From assembly GCA_963783045.1 (NCBI GenBank), contig CAWAMD010000002.1, positions 620,001-684,000 on the forward strand: a DNA stretch of 64,000 bases. The letters are read 5' to 3'. Under the pieces are notes generated by a model. That model saw only the letters and a program-made list of their open reading frames with translations, ran no database searches and was not told the origin of the DNA. Position numbers and translations under genes: made by a program. This stretch comes from CAWAMD01 sp963783045. GTDB taxonomy: Bacteria; Actinomycetota; Nitriliruptoria; Nitriliruptorales; Nitriliruptoraceae. Of the stretch, positions 17,274 to 26,674 are shown one piece after another. Numbering within the stretch: the stretch's first letter is position 1; every line of letters starts with the position of its first letter.

Positions 17274-17288
17274 TGCGAACCGTTCGCA
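17274..17288. promoter_or_regulatory. Palindrome upstream of the nickel/cobalt permease
   Basis: Perfect 7-bp arms TGCGAAC and GTTCGCA are separated by one C, 47 bases upstream of the permease start. It could be a metal-sensor operator; the sensor is not in the window. Confidence 0.45.
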
Positions 17289-17490
17289 ATAGGGCGGGAC
17301 GCCGGGCATCGTGCTCAGTCCTCGTCCACGGCGTTAATGTCGCCGGTCGACCTCGCCACGCCACGATCCGGTCGGCATGCAGGACATGCGTCCCTGGCAT
17401 GCCCGCACACCCGTCGCATCCTCGGATGGGGCGAACCACGGTCGGTGCACCGCGCACCGACGACCCGACCCGCCCCTGAAGGACGCAACC

Positions 17491-17877
17491 GTGAGTGCAC
17501 CGAACGCTGACCAGACCCCCGAGCACACCTCCATCGGGCTCGACCCCCACCTCGCCGGGCTGCTCGCGTACCTCTTCGGCTGGGTCTCCGGGCTCATCCT
17601 CCTGCTGGTGGAGAAGGAGCACCGCGAGGTCCGCTACCACGCAGCGCAGTCGCTGGTCCTCTCCCTGGCGCTGACCGTCCTCTACGTCGCGTTCATGGTG
17701 ATCTCGTTCATCCCGGTCCTCGGGCTCATCTTCCTGCTCGTCGAGATCGTCGTGGGCATCGCCGCCTTCGCGCTCTGGATCTACCTCCTGATCCAGGGCT
17801 ACCAGCTCAACCACGTCAAGCTGCCCGTCGCGGGCGACCTGGCCGAGCAGTGGTCGGCCAAGGTCGGGCTCGCCTAG
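17491..17877 (+). CDS. DUF4870-type small membrane protein
   Basis: This 128-residue protein has the DUF4870 pattern: HLAGLLAYLFGWVSGLILLL, then EKEHREVRYHAAQSLVLSL, then two closely spaced C-terminal membrane segments. The function of the family is unknown. The GTG at 17491 follows GAAGGA; a longer frame upstream is not supported. It is followed 8 bases later by another small membrane protein gene and probably co-transcribed. Confidence 0.8.
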   Translation: MSAPNADQTPEHTSIGLDPHLAGLLAYLFGWVSGLILLLVEKEHREVRYHAAQSLVLSLALTVLYVAFMVISFIPVLGLIFLLVEIVVGIAAFALWIYLLIQGYQLNHVKLPVAGDLAEQWSAKVGLA

Positions 17878-17885
17878 GGCGGCGG

Positions 17886-18374
17886 GTGCCGGAACAGGAC
17901 CCAGCGCTCTCGGCGCGTGACCGGGAGCGATGGGAACGGGTCCGGCAGCTCTCGCGACTGCTCGACTCCGCCTTCCGCGTTCCCGGCACGTCGTGGCGGT
18001 TCGGTCTGGACGGCCTGCTCGGGCTGCTCCCGGGCGTCGGTGACGCGGCCGGACTCGCTGCGTCGGCGGTCGTCGTGGGCCAGGGTGTCCTGCTGGGCGC
18101 CAGAGGATGGACCCTCACCGGCATGCTCCTGCTGGTGACCGTCGACGCGCTGGTCGGCGCGATCCCGATCGTCGGGTCCGTGTTCGACTTCGTGTTCAAG
18201 GCGAACCAGCGGGCGCTGCGCCTGCTCGAGGCGCACGCCCGCGACCCGGCCGGGGCGCGGGAGCAGGCCCGCCGGGCGGTGCTGTGGCCGCTCGCCGCAG
18301 TCGTCGCGGTGTCCGTCGTCGTCGGCACCCTCCTCGTCGCGGGCGCCCTCTACCTCGTGAGTCGCCTGACCTGA
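17886..18374 (+). CDS. DUF4112-type membrane protein
   Basis: This 162-residue protein has the DUF4112 features: LSRLLDSAFRVPGTSWRFGL, then GLLPGVGDAAG, then PIVGSVFDFVFKANQRALRLLE, and a C-terminal hydrophobic anchor. The GTG at 17886 is chosen because the longer frame overlaps the preceding gene. Its function is unknown; it forms a two-gene unit with the DUF4870 gene. Confidence 0.75.
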   Translation: MPEQDPALSARDRERWERVRQLSRLLDSAFRVPGTSWRFGLDGLLGLLPGVGDAAGLAASAVVVGQGVLLGARGWTLTGMLLLVTVDALVGAIPIVGSVFDFVFKANQRALRLLEAHARDPAGAREQARRAVLWPLAAVVAVSVVVGTLLVAGALYLVSRLT

Positions 18375-18425
18375 CCGGTGACCGCGCGCACCGGCGCCGG
18401 GCAGGCGGGCCGCGGAGACCGACGG

Positions 18426-19028
18426 TCAGCGGCCGGACTGGCGCAGCCGGACGTCCACCAGCCGCTCGACCTCGTCGGCCACGTCCTGCTGCGACCGGTC
18501 GGTGGCGACGACGCGGACGACGTCCGGTAGGCCGCGGACCACGTCGCGGAAGCGGTCGTGGACGACCGCGACCTCAGCCACGCTGTGCTCGCCGTCCCGG
18601 GCCGCCAGCACCGCCGGGTCCGCATCCAGCCACACGGTCGTGCCGCAGAGCGCCGCGAGCCGACGGTAGAGCCAGCGCGCCTGAGGACCAGCGACGGTCT
18701 GGTGCTTCACCATGCCGTCCAGCGGCCCCCGGTCGGCGATCGCCACCCGGGCGGGGCCGACGGCCGCCCAGGCCACGAGCAGCAGGAGGCGGGCGGCGAG
18801 CTCGAGCGCGTCGACGACCGCATGGAGGCGTCCGAGCGTGTGGGAGCCGCGCACGTCCTCCCACGTGGGGATCGACCACCGCCGGGGGACGCGGCGGCAG
18901 ACGACACACCCGTACAGGTGGCGGGTCCGGACCACGTGCCCCTCGGCACGCAGGTGCGTCGCGAGGTGGGCGACGACACCGGTCTTGCCGGCCCCGTCGG
19001 GACCCGAGATGGCGACGACACGCCTCAT
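18426..19028 (-). CDS. Thymidylate-kinase-like P-loop protein
   Basis: This 200-residue protein has P-loop GPDGAGKTG at residues 9-17, a DRGPLDGMVK catalytic segment and a Cys pair (CVVC) near residue 40. It resembles nucleoside monophosphate kinases of the dTMP-kinase superfamily but is divergent, so the substrate is unknown; similar proteins occur near polysaccharide and sugar-nucleotide genes. The start ATG at 19028 overlaps the stop of the upstream nucleotidyltransferase by 4 bases, so the two probably act together. Confidence 0.7.
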   Translation of the reverse strand: MRRVVAISGPDGAGKTGVVAHLATHLRAEGHVVRTRHLYGCVVCRRVPRRWSIPTWEDVRGSHTLGRLHAVVDALELAARLLLLVAWAAVGPARVAIADRGPLDGMVKHQTVAGPQARWLYRRLAALCGTTVWLDADPAVLAARDGEHSVAEVAVVHDRFRDVVRGLPDVVRVVATDRSQQDVADEVERLVDVRLRQSGR

Positions 19029-19948
19029 GGTCTTCTCCAGCGCCGCCGCGTCTTCGCGGCGAAGAGGGGGCCGCGCAGCGCGAGCTCGCGCACGGCGGTG
19101 GCGTGGTCGCCGGCCCGCCATCGGGACCGGGCGTGCTCGACGCCCGCCAGCACAGCGGTACCGGGGGTGAGCCAGACCGGCAGCGCGACCGCCTGTCCGG
19201 CGTCCAGGCGGCGGACGGCATCCCGGCAGCGGGACACCACCCGGCGGTAGGTCCGGAGCCAGCCCTCGGCCTGCGCGTGCCGTGCCGCGAGCGCCACCGT
19301 GTCACCGTCGCAATGGTGGCGCACGGCCCGCAGCTCGCGCAGCGGGATCGCGAGGTTCTGGAACGCGGCGTGGGCGAGGTAGCTCCGCAGGTCGTCCGCA
19401 GGCGACGGGCGGTGCCAGGCGCCGTCCGTCGCAGGCGCGGCGCGGGCGAGCACGGCGTCGCCGGGGATGACCGGGACGCCGAACCAGCCGATGTGCTGGT
19501 GCAGGTGCGCGGCGGGTCCGTCGGCGGGGTGGAGCAGGATCTTGTCGGGCTCGAGCCGGTGGGTCTCGGTTCGGACCGTCCAGGGACGCAGTGCCGCGAC
19601 GGCATCCTGGAAGCGCCGGGGGCCGACCACCAGATCGAAGTTGGTGTACGTCAGATCCTCGTCGGGACGGCACTTCACGAGCACCGCCGGGATGCCGGCG
19701 GCCGCCAGCCGGTCGGTGGCCTCGGCGAGGTTGCGCCGGAAGGCGTCGGCGTGCGCCGCCACGCGGCGCCGCCGGGCAGCGAGCTGCGTCGGGTAGTACC
19801 CGGCCAGGTCGGCCTCGACCTCGTTGGCGACGGCCAGCCGCCAGGCGGCCTCGAGCGTGGCGACCGACCCGTCGACGGCGACGGGGGCACCGTCCCAGAC
19901 GGCGGCGATGAGCAGCCGGGCGGGCGTGGTGGCACCGGCTCCACCCAT
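19025..19948 (-). CDS. Nucleotidyltransferase-family protein (uncharacterised, PF14907-like)
   Basis: This 307-residue protein has a central NFDLVVGPRRFQDAV segment, HLHQHIGWFG and a helical N-terminus, matching the uncharacterised nucleotidyltransferase group often found in polysaccharide or capsule loci. The ATG at 19948 is the start. It is translationally coupled to the downstream P-loop kinase-like gene. The reaction is unknown; assignment is by pattern rather than by clear catalytic residues. Confidence 0.55.
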   Translation of the reverse strand: MGGAGATTPARLLIAAVWDGAPVAVDGSVATLEAAWRLAVANEVEADLAGYYPTQLAARRRRVAAHADAFRRNLAEATDRLAAAGIPAVLVKCRPDEDLTYTNFDLVVGPRRFQDAVAALRPWTVRTETHRLEPDKILLHPADGPAAHLHQHIGWFGVPVIPGDAVLARAAPATDGAWHRPSPADDLRSYLAHAAFQNLAIPLRELRAVRHHCDGDTVALAARHAQAEGWLRTYRRVVSRCRDAVRRLDAGQAVALPVWLTPGTAVLAGVEHARSRWRAGDHATAVRELALRGPLFAAKTRRRWRRP

Positions 19949-20130
19949 CGCAACACCCCCGTTCGTGGACTGGAGAGGTCGGCCGCCGGAGCGTGGACGC
20001 CGACGCGGCTCGCGGACCCGTTCACGCTACCGCCAGGCACCTGCCCGAGCGGCCGGCTCGGGCCGTCTCTTTCCGACAGCGGGCGGCAGGACCGACTCGC
20101 AGCCCTGCCGCCCCGTCGGGTGCCGCCCGG

Positions 20131-21801
20131 TCAGCGGCTCATGATGTCGGCGAGCTCCTGCGCCACCGCGTCGGACACCGCGCTGCGGCCACCCAGGATG
20201 ACGATCCGGTCGGGGTTCAGCCGGGCGACCTCCTGGTGCTGCACGTCGGGCAGGTCGTCGGCCGCCGTCAGGATCACCGGTCCGGGCGTCGCGCCGGCGA
20301 CGGCGCCGGCGGAAAGGGCGTCCGCGAACACGAACCCGGTCGCGACGTACACGGTCGACGCCCCGTTGGGGAAGGCGTCGGCGCTGATCGCCGCGGAGGT
20401 CGCGAACCGGTCGGGACCCTGCAGCCGGCGGGTGGGGGCGATGCCGTCGATCTCCGCCTCGACGCGGTCGCTGACCGCGCTCGGACCGCCGAGGATCACG
20501 ATCTCGTTCGGGGCGAGACGCTGGAGCTCGTCCCACGTCGCGTCGGGCGTGACGTCCGGCTCGACGAGCAGGATCGGACCGTTCCAGGTCGCCGCCGCCG
20601 GCACCCCCGACAGCGCATCGGGGAAGGTCCTGCCCGACGCGACCAGGACCGTGCCGGCCCCGTTCGGGAACGTGTCGCGCGAGATCGCGGCGGCGGTCGC
20701 GTACCGGTCGGGGCCGGCGAGCCGCTCGACCGGGCCGGAGGTGTAGCCGGCAAGCTGCTGCTCCACGGACTGGCTCACCGCTGCCGTGCCGCCGAGGATC
20801 ACGATTCGCTGAGGCGCCAGCCGCTGGAGCTCGTCGGTCACGACCTGCGGGATCACGTCACGGCCGACGAGCAGCGCCGGCGCGTCCTCGATGGCCGCCG
20901 GGACGCCGCCGGCGAGCGCGTCGGGGAAGGTCGTGCCGGTCGCGATGTAGACCGCCGGGACCCCCGGGGAGAAGGTGGCCTGCGAGAGCTTGACCGCGGT
21001 CGCGTACCGGTCGACGCCCGACAGCCGCTGCGGCTGGTCCTGGGGGGAGCTGTCCTCGACCGTGAAGCCGGTGTAGAGCACGTCGGACTGCGAGTAGTTG
21101 TAGAACCCGAAGGCGCCTTCGGGGAACGTGCCCGGGATGTCGAAGACCTGCTGGCCGTCGATCGAGATCGTGACGCGGTCGGGCTGGTAGTCGAGCGTGA
21201 AGTCGTACGCCGTGTCGTCGTCCCAGCCCATGCCGTCCCCGAACCGGGTGTCGAGCACGTCGACGGTCATGCTGTAGCCGCGAGCGTCGGCCTCGGCCTG
21301 CGACTCGCACCAGAACGCGGGGTGCGAGGTGCCGCCGGGCGTGTAGTCCGCGTTCGGGTCCTCCTCGCCCCGCACCCGGATGACCGACATGCCCTCCTGC
21401 GCCTCGCAGCCGCCGAAGGTCTGGGTCGACTGCTTCCAGTTGAACGCGTAGAGGTCGTAGGACGTCCGGTTCGGGCTGCGCGGGCCGCGGTAGCCGAACA
21501 CGAAGCCGATGAAGTCGTCGTCGCTGCCCGTCTGCACCTTGATGGTGCCGTCGATCGTGGCCGAGGTGAAGGTCTCCGGGCTCACGAAGAAGGTGGGCGA
21601 GTCGTTGATGGTCTGCACGACCTGCTGGCCGTCGCTGGACACGTCCCAGTTGCCCCAGTCCGGAACGCCCTCCTGCGACCAGGTCCGCAGGTCGAAGTCG
21701 ATGGGCTGCGAGGACTGCTGCGCCTGCGCGACGCCGACCGGCAGCAGCAGCATCAGTGCCAGGAAGGTGAGCAGCATCGTGTGTGATCGTCGCCGAAACA
21801 T
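20131..21801 (-). CDS. Secreted lectin-like protein with three cell-wall-binding type 2 repeats
   Basis: This 556-residue protein has a signal peptide (residues 1-28, cleavage after AQA). Residues about 30-245 resemble the thrombospondin C-terminal/concanavalin-like sandwich domain (TGSDDDFIGFVFGYRG and DRVTISIDGQQVFDIPGTF). Residues about 260-556 hold three cell-wall-binding type 2 repeats, each with a RYATAVKLS-like start, a FPDALAG-like middle and an RIVILGG end. It is therefore surface-attached. The ligand of the N-terminal domain is not known. Confidence 0.85.
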   Translation of the reverse strand: MFRRRSHTMLLTFLALMLLLPVGVAQAQQSSQPIDFDLRTWSQEGVPDWGNWDVSSDGQQVVQTINDSPTFFVSPETFTSATIDGTIKVQTGSDDDFIGFVFGYRGPRSPNRTSYDLYAFNWKQSTQTFGGCEAQEGMSVIRVRGEEDPNADYTPGGTSHPAFWCESQAEADARGYSMTVDVLDTRFGDGMGWDDDTAYDFTLDYQPDRVTISIDGQQVFDIPGTFPEGAFGFYNYSQSDVLYTGFTVEDSSPQDQPQRLSGVDRYATAVKLSQATFSPGVPAVYIATGTTFPDALAGGVPAAIEDAPALLVGRDVIPQVVTDELQRLAPQRIVILGGTAAVSQSVEQQLAGYTSGPVERLAGPDRYATAAAISRDTFPNGAGTVLVASGRTFPDALSGVPAAATWNGPILLVEPDVTPDATWDELQRLAPNEIVILGGPSAVSDRVEAEIDGIAPTRRLQGPDRFATSAAISADAFPNGASTVYVATGFVFADALSAGAVAGATPGPVILTAADDLPDVQHQEVARLNPDRIVILGGRSAVSDAVAQELADIMSR

Positions 21802-21990
21802 GGTGCCCCTGTGTGTCGTGGATGGTCGCCGTCCACGAGGACCGTCCGGGGGCGCCCCGGGCCGTCTGCGGCTGCTGAGCCCCCTCGCCTGCCGCCGCGG
21901 TCCATACGAATCCCCGTGGGCCGTCGACCCTACGCAGGCATGCGTTTTGTCCGCAATGGATTCTGCAGGGTTTCTGCGCGACCGCGGGCC

Positions 21991-23049
21991 TCAGGTCGCC
22001 GGCCCGTCCACCACCCACGCGCGGTCCAGTCCCCAGGTCACCGTCTCCCCGGCCACGGCGCGGGGGGTGCCCGGATGCCGCACGACCACCTCACCCGCGG
22101 CGGTCTCGATCGCGTGGTCGGTGTGGGGCCCCCGGAACCAGGTCCGCCGCACCGTCCCCGCCAGCGGGCCGTCGAGATGCGCCCAGCCGGGGCGCACCAC
22201 GACCGTCACCTCGGCGTCCGTGGTGAGCCGGGGACCCTCGACACGCCCGCCGGCGAGACGGTCGCCCAGCGCGACCCGGGGCCCGCTGTCGGTAACCACG
22301 ACACGAGCGCGCAGGAGGGACGCCGGACCGGTGAGCCGCGCCGCCCAGGGGTCGACGGGCCGCTCGAACACGACGTGGGGCGCCCCGACCTGGATCACCC
22401 GCCCGTCGCGGAGCAGCGCGACCCGGTCGGCGAGCGACAGCGCCTCGGCCCAGTCGTGGGTGGCGTACACGGTGGCGGCGTCGCGCTCCCGCTGGCGCTC
22501 GCCCATCTCCTGGGCCAGCCGCTCCCGCAGCGTGGTGTCGAGGTGGGCCGTCGGCTCGTCGAACAGATACAGGTCCGCGTCGCGTGCGAGGGCCCGCGCC
22601 ACGCCGACGCGCTGCTGCTGTCCACCGGAGAGCTCCGCCGGCCGCCGGTCGGCGAGCGCGGCGATGTCCATGGACGCGAGGAGCTCGCGTGCCCGGGCAC
22701 GGGCGGTCGCGCGGTCGGCTCCGGCGCGGCGCAGCGGGTAGGCGACGTTGTCCAGGGCGGTCAGGTGGGGCCAGAGGGCGTAGTGCTGGAAGACGACCCC
22801 GACCCGCCGGCGTTCCGGCGGCAGCTGGCGTGCTGCGGACGCCACCGGCTGCCCGCCGATGTGGATCTCGCCGGCGGTCGGCGGGACGAACCCGGCGATT
22901 GCGTACAGCAGCGTCGTCTTGCCCGACCCGGAGGGCCCGAGGACCGCGAGCACCTCGCCCCGGCCCACGAGGAGGTCGACCCCGTCGAGGACCGGCGGCC
23001 CGCCGTAGGTGACGGTCAGGGCGCGGCACTCGAGAGCGGGCGACGACAT
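21991..23049 (-). CDS. ABC transporter ATP-binding protein (Fe3+/thiamine type)
   Basis: This 352-residue ATPase has Walker A GPSGSGKTT (about 36-44), signature LSGGQQQRVGVARAL, Walker B LYLFDEPTAHLD and switch His in YATHDWAEAL. A C-terminal TOBE-like region of about 110 residues follows. The start at 23049 overlaps the permease stop by one base (TGATG). With the fused permease and FbpA-like binding protein it forms one uptake system. Confidence 0.88.
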   Translation of the reverse strand: MSSPALECRALTVTYGGPPVLDGVDLLVGRGEVLAVLGPSGSGKTTLLYAIAGFVPPTAGEIHIGGQPVASAARQLPPERRRVGVVFQHYALWPHLTALDNVAYPLRRAGADRATARARARELLASMDIAALADRRPAELSGGQQQRVGVARALARDADLYLFDEPTAHLDTTLRERLAQEMGERQRERDAATVYATHDWAEALSLADRVALLRDGRVIQVGAPHVVFERPVDPWAARLTGPASLLRARVVVTDSGPRVALGDRLAGGRVEGPRLTTDAEVTVVVRPGWAHLDGPLAGTVRRTWFRGPHTDHAIETAAGEVVVRHPGTPRAVAGETVTWGLDRAWVVDGPAT

Positions 23050-24716
23050 CACGCGCCCCGCCGGCGGCGGCGACCGATGAGCGCCAGCGGGAGGGAGACG
23101 ACGAGCAGCAGGAGCGTCAGGAGCACGGCCAGGGACGCGGTGACCGTGTCGTCGCCGAGCTGCTCGGCGTTCAGGACCGCGACGGCGAGGGTCCGGGTGC
23201 CGGGGCCGTAGAGCAGCGACGACATGGTCAGCTCGTGCATACCGGCGAGGACGACGAGGACCCAGGCCGCACCCACGGCCGGGGCGACGGCCGGGGCGAC
23301 GACCGTGAGCAGGGACTCGGCCCGGCTGGCACCGCCGGCACGCGCCGCCCAGGCCGTCTCCCGGGGGACGGTGTCGGCGGCGCCGGCGAGCGCCCGGTGC
23401 CCGAGCGCCCAGAACTTCGCGACGTAGGCGAGCAGGATCAGCGCGAGCGTGTCTCGCAGCCACGACCCGTAGGCGAGCAGCATCGCCACCGCGAGCGTCG
23501 AGCCGGGAACGGCGAAGGTCAGGACCGCCGCCGTGCCGAGCGACGCGCCGGAGCGGGTGCGGCGTACCGCGGTGAGCAGCCCGCCGAGCAGGAGGACCAC
23601 CGTCGCCGCGGTGACCGCCAGGACCGCGGAGTTGCCCAGCGCCTCGAGCGTGTGGCTCGACAGGGCCTGCCGCAGGTTCGCGAGCGTCCAGTTCGCCGGT
23701 ACCGGCGGGAGCCCGATGCCGCGGGTGAGGGCGGTCAGGACCAGCGCGATCAGGGGCACGGCCACCGTCACCGCCACGTAGGCCCACAGTGCTGCGGCCC
23801 CGAGCGAGGAGGCGCGGCCCGGGGCCGGGGAGCCGCCGGGCGCCGCGCTGCGCAGCGCGGCCTGCCGCGCGCCACCTCGCAGGTCGGCGAGCCCGACGGT
23901 GGCGGCTGCCAGCAGGACCAGCCCCGTCGCGAGCACGACGACCCGGTTGAAGGCGGCCGGATCGGCGGAGAGGTTCAGGTCGCGGTAGATGCGTGTGGTC
24001 ATCGTGACGAAGCCACCGGGCAGTCCGAGGACCGCCGGCGCCCCGAAGGCGTTGATCGTCAGGACGAAGGTGAGGGCACCCGCGGCGATCAGGGCCGGTC
24101 GCAGCAGGGGCAGGGTGACCGTCCGCAGGGCGACGAGCCGGCCGGCGCCGGCCGCCCGCGCCGCTCGCTCCAGATCGGGCTCCGCGCGGGACGCCAGCCC
24201 GGCCGCCACCAGGAGCCAGACGAGCGGGACCGCGTCGATGACCAGCACCACCAGCACGCCGAGCGGCCCGTAGGTGCCGGGCAGCGACCAGCCCAGGAGG
24301 TGGTCGAGGAACCCGCCGGGGCCGTAGGCGCGGGCCCAGCTCTCGGCGGTGACGAAGGGCGGGACGATCAGCGCGAGCAGCAGCCCGCCCCGCACGGCAC
24401 GTGGTGCCACGACACCGAGCCGCTCGGTGACCAGCGCGGCGGTGGTGCCGATCACGAGTGCCAGCGGCGTCACCACCGCCGCCAGCCAGCAGGTGTTGGC
24501 CACGGCCGTCCACGCCCCGACACCGTGGAAGGCCGCCGACACGCCCGACCATCCCCGGTCGACCGCGGCGGCGACCAGCTGGACCAGCGGCCACGCCACG
24601 ACCGCCGTCAGGGCGACGCCCACGGTCAGGAGCGCCAGCCTCCGCTCGCGGTCGGCGGAGGACGCCCCGGCGGGCACCGCGGCACGGTGTGCGGCGTCCT
24701 GCCCGCGCTCATCCAC
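23049..24716 (-). CDS. ABC transporter permease with two fused membrane domains (FbpB/ThiP type)
   Basis: This 555-residue protein has two tandem permease domains of about six membrane segments each. EAA loops appear near ERAARAAGAGRLVALRTVTL and near TAWAARAGGASRAESLLTVV. Fused permeases are characteristic of ferric iron and thiamine importers. It overlaps the binding-protein gene by 8 bases and abuts the ATPase gene. Confidence 0.88.
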   Translation of the reverse strand: MDERGQDAAHRAAVPAGASSADRERRLALLTVGVALTAVVAWPLVQLVAAAVDRGWSGVSAAFHGVGAWTAVANTCWLAAVVTPLALVIGTTAALVTERLGVVAPRAVRGGLLLALIVPPFVTAESWARAYGPGGFLDHLLGWSLPGTYGPLGVLVVLVIDAVPLVWLLVAAGLASRAEPDLERAARAAGAGRLVALRTVTLPLLRPALIAAGALTFVLTINAFGAPAVLGLPGGFVTMTTRIYRDLNLSADPAAFNRVVVLATGLVLLAAATVGLADLRGGARQAALRSAAPGGSPAPGRASSLGAAALWAYVAVTVAVPLIALVLTALTRGIGLPPVPANWTLANLRQALSSHTLEALGNSAVLAVTAATVVLLLGGLLTAVRRTRSGASLGTAAVLTFAVPGSTLAVAMLLAYGSWLRDTLALILLAYVAKFWALGHRALAGAADTVPRETAWAARAGGASRAESLLTVVAPAVAPAVGAAWVLVVLAGMHELTMSSLLYGPGTRTLAVAVLNAEQLGDDTVTASLAVLLTLLLLVVSLPLALIGRRRRRGA

Positions 24717-25719
24717 CGATGAGCGCCCGGTAGCGCGCGAGCAGGGAGTCCCGCTCCGCGAAGGCCCGGTCCCAGTCGACCGTCACGGCCGGCGCGGTCG
24801 GCTGCTCCCAGGCGACGTCGGAGCGGATCGGCTGCCACCCGGTTGCCGCCACCGCCTCCTGGGCGTCCCTGGTGATCGTGAAGGCGGCGAAGGACTCCGC
24901 GAGATCGGTCACGTCGCCGCCCGTGACCACGGCGATCGGGCTGTAGAAGGCGATGGCCCCCGGCTCGGGCAGGACGTAGTCGATCGGTGAGCCCTTGTCG
25001 CGTGCGGCACGCGCCGTGCGGGCGAGCGTGATGCCGGCCCAGAACCGCCCCTCGGCCACGCCGGTCACGACATCGCCGGGCGCCTGGACCTGCACCGCAC
25101 CGGCGGCGTCGAGCGACCGGTAGAAGTCGAGGCCGTAGTCCTTTGCCAGCCCGAACCAGGCGAGCGCAGCGAACGCGGATCCCGCGAACCCCGGGTCCGG
25201 GACCGCGACCGGCAGGTCGCGCCGCGCGGCGAGATCCTGCCACGAGCGCGGCACCGGGTCCGTACCGGCCCGGTAGACGAGCACGAGGTCGAGGATCCGT
25301 GTGCCGAAGAACGTCGTCGTGCGGTACTCGGCGGGCACGGCGTCGATCCCGTCGGGCGTCCAGGACGCGAGCAGCCCGTCCGCCGCGTACTGCTCCATGG
25401 AGAGGGGATCGGTCAGCCACAGGACGTCCGCGGTGACCTCGCCGTCGCGACGTTCGGCCGCCAGCCGGGCGTTGATCTCCCCCGTCGGGGCGCGGAACAC
25501 GTCGAGGCGCACCTGCGGGTGGGTCCGTTCGAACCGGCCGACCACGGCGTCCACGGTGTCCTCGGTCACCGAGGTGTAGAGCCGGATCGTCCCGCCGGCC
25601 GTCGTGCTCGAGGAGGGACCGGCGGTCACGTCCGGGACCTGTTCCCCGCAGGCGGTCGCGACCAGCGCGAGGACCGCACTCAGGACCAGCGACCACCGGC
25701 GCGCCCGCGATCGAACCAC
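24709..25719 (-). CDS. ABC transporter substrate-binding lipoprotein (FbpA-like)
   Basis: This 336-residue lipoprotein has lipobox LVATACG. The mature domain starts IRLYTSVTEDTVDAVV and contains ADVLWLTDPLSMEQY and YYTTFFGTR-like ligand segments, as in ferric-binding type 2 extracellular solute-binding proteins. Iron is the most common ligand of this subgroup, but thiamine, phosphonate or other ligands remain possible. The GTG at 25719 follows AAAGGGGG. It is the first gene of the transport unit; the DUF6390-like gene ends 24 bases upstream. Confidence 0.85.
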   Translation of the reverse strand: MVRSRARRWSLVLSAVLALVATACGEQVPDVTAGPSSSTTAGGTIRLYTSVTEDTVDAVVGRFERTHPQVRLDVFRAPTGEINARLAAERRDGEVTADVLWLTDPLSMEQYAADGLLASWTPDGIDAVPAEYRTTTFFGTRILDLVLVYRAGTDPVPRSWQDLAARRDLPVAVPDPGFAGSAFAALAWFGLAKDYGLDFYRSLDAAGAVQVQAPGDVVTGVAEGRFWAGITLARTARAARDKGSPIDYVLPEPGAIAFYSPIAVVTGGDVTDLAESFAAFTITRDAQEAVAATGWQPIRSDVAWEQPTAPAVTVDWDRAFAERDSLLARYRALIGG

Positions 25720-25743
25720 GAAGCCCCCTTTCGCCGCTGGCGG

Positions 25744-26529
25744 TCAGCCGCCGGACAGGACGACACCGGGACCGCTGTGGGCGACCCGGTCGTTCGTGAT
25801 GTCGAGCTGGCGGGCGGTGTAGCGGCGCAGGTTGCCGAGCTGGCGACGGTCGAGCCGGTCGCAGATCCAGTGCCAGTGCATCGACACCCAGTCGCCGACG
25901 GCGAGATCCCGCACGAACGCGGTGCCGTCGAGGGCGCGCGTCACCGTCTCGAGGCGGGGCGGGTCCAGGACCAGGCGGGTGCCGTCCCACCCGAGGGGGC
26001 GGAAGCGGACGATGGCCTGGTCGCGCTCGAGGCCGACCACCCGGCCCCAGCGGATGCGGCACCGGTCGAGCTGGTGCAGCGGCTCGTCGACCCGGCCGGA
26101 CTCGAGGATCCCGACCCAGGGGTAGACGCCGAAGACGTGGAACCCGTGGTGGGCCACCGCACCGTGCGGAACGGCTTCGGCGAGCAGGCCGAACCGGCTG
26201 CCCGCCTTCGGCTTGAAGTACTCCTCGAGCGTGCGGCCGAAGTCGTGCATGCGGACCCGCTCGAGCAGCTCGTTGCCGACCCAGTACGCCTCGACGACCC
26301 GGGCGTCGAAGGGGTCCTCGACGCCGGCGGCGCCCGCCAGAGCGGTCAGGTAGGGCCAGGGTCCGTGGAAGCCACGGGCGATCTCGCCGAGCCCGCGGTC
26401 GGAGACGCCGGCGGTCCCGTAGTCGAAGAGCGCACGATGGTCGCCGGGACCGCAGAAACCGAGCTCGTTCGGCGCGTACGCGTACCGCGCGAAGAGCTGC
26501 AGCCCGTCGATACGACGCACCCTCGACAC
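25744..26529 (-). CDS. DUF6390-like protein of unknown function
   Basis: This 261-residue protein starts at the GTG at 26529, preceded by GGGAG. It has conserved-looking blocks LFARYAYAPNELGFCGPGDH near the N-terminus, HHGFHVFGVYPWVGIL in the middle and WVSMHWHWICDRL towards the C-terminus. The many His, Trp and Cys residues in these blocks suggest metal or cofactor contact, but this is inference. It resembles actinobacterial DUF6390 proteins. Close spacing suggests co-transcription with the ABC genes downstream. Confidence 0.6.
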   Translation of the reverse strand: MSRVRRIDGLQLFARYAYAPNELGFCGPGDHRALFDYGTAGVSDRGLGEIARGFHGPWPYLTALAGAAGVEDPFDARVVEAYWVGNELLERVRMHDFGRTLEEYFKPKAGSRFGLLAEAVPHGAVAHHGFHVFGVYPWVGILESGRVDEPLHQLDRCRIRWGRVVGLERDQAIVRFRPLGWDGTRLVLDPPRLETVTRALDGTAFVRDLAVGDWVSMHWHWICDRLDRRQLGNLRRYTARQLDITNDRVAHSGPGVVLSGG

Positions 26530-26674
26530 GGTGACTCCCTGCGGTCGGACGCTCGACGCCACGGTAGCCAACCGACGTGATGGCGGCGCCGGGGACGGGC
26601 GCCCGGCGCCCTCCTGCGCCGCCGGCGGACCGGCCCGACCGCGCGGTGTCGGTCGGGGCCTCTGGCACTCGCCG

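Noticed and set aside
24626..26668. A long Arg/Ala/Gly-rich minus-strand frame over the ABC binding-protein region
   Set aside because: It is an alternate frame of the solute-binding and DUF6390-like genes with no domain pattern.
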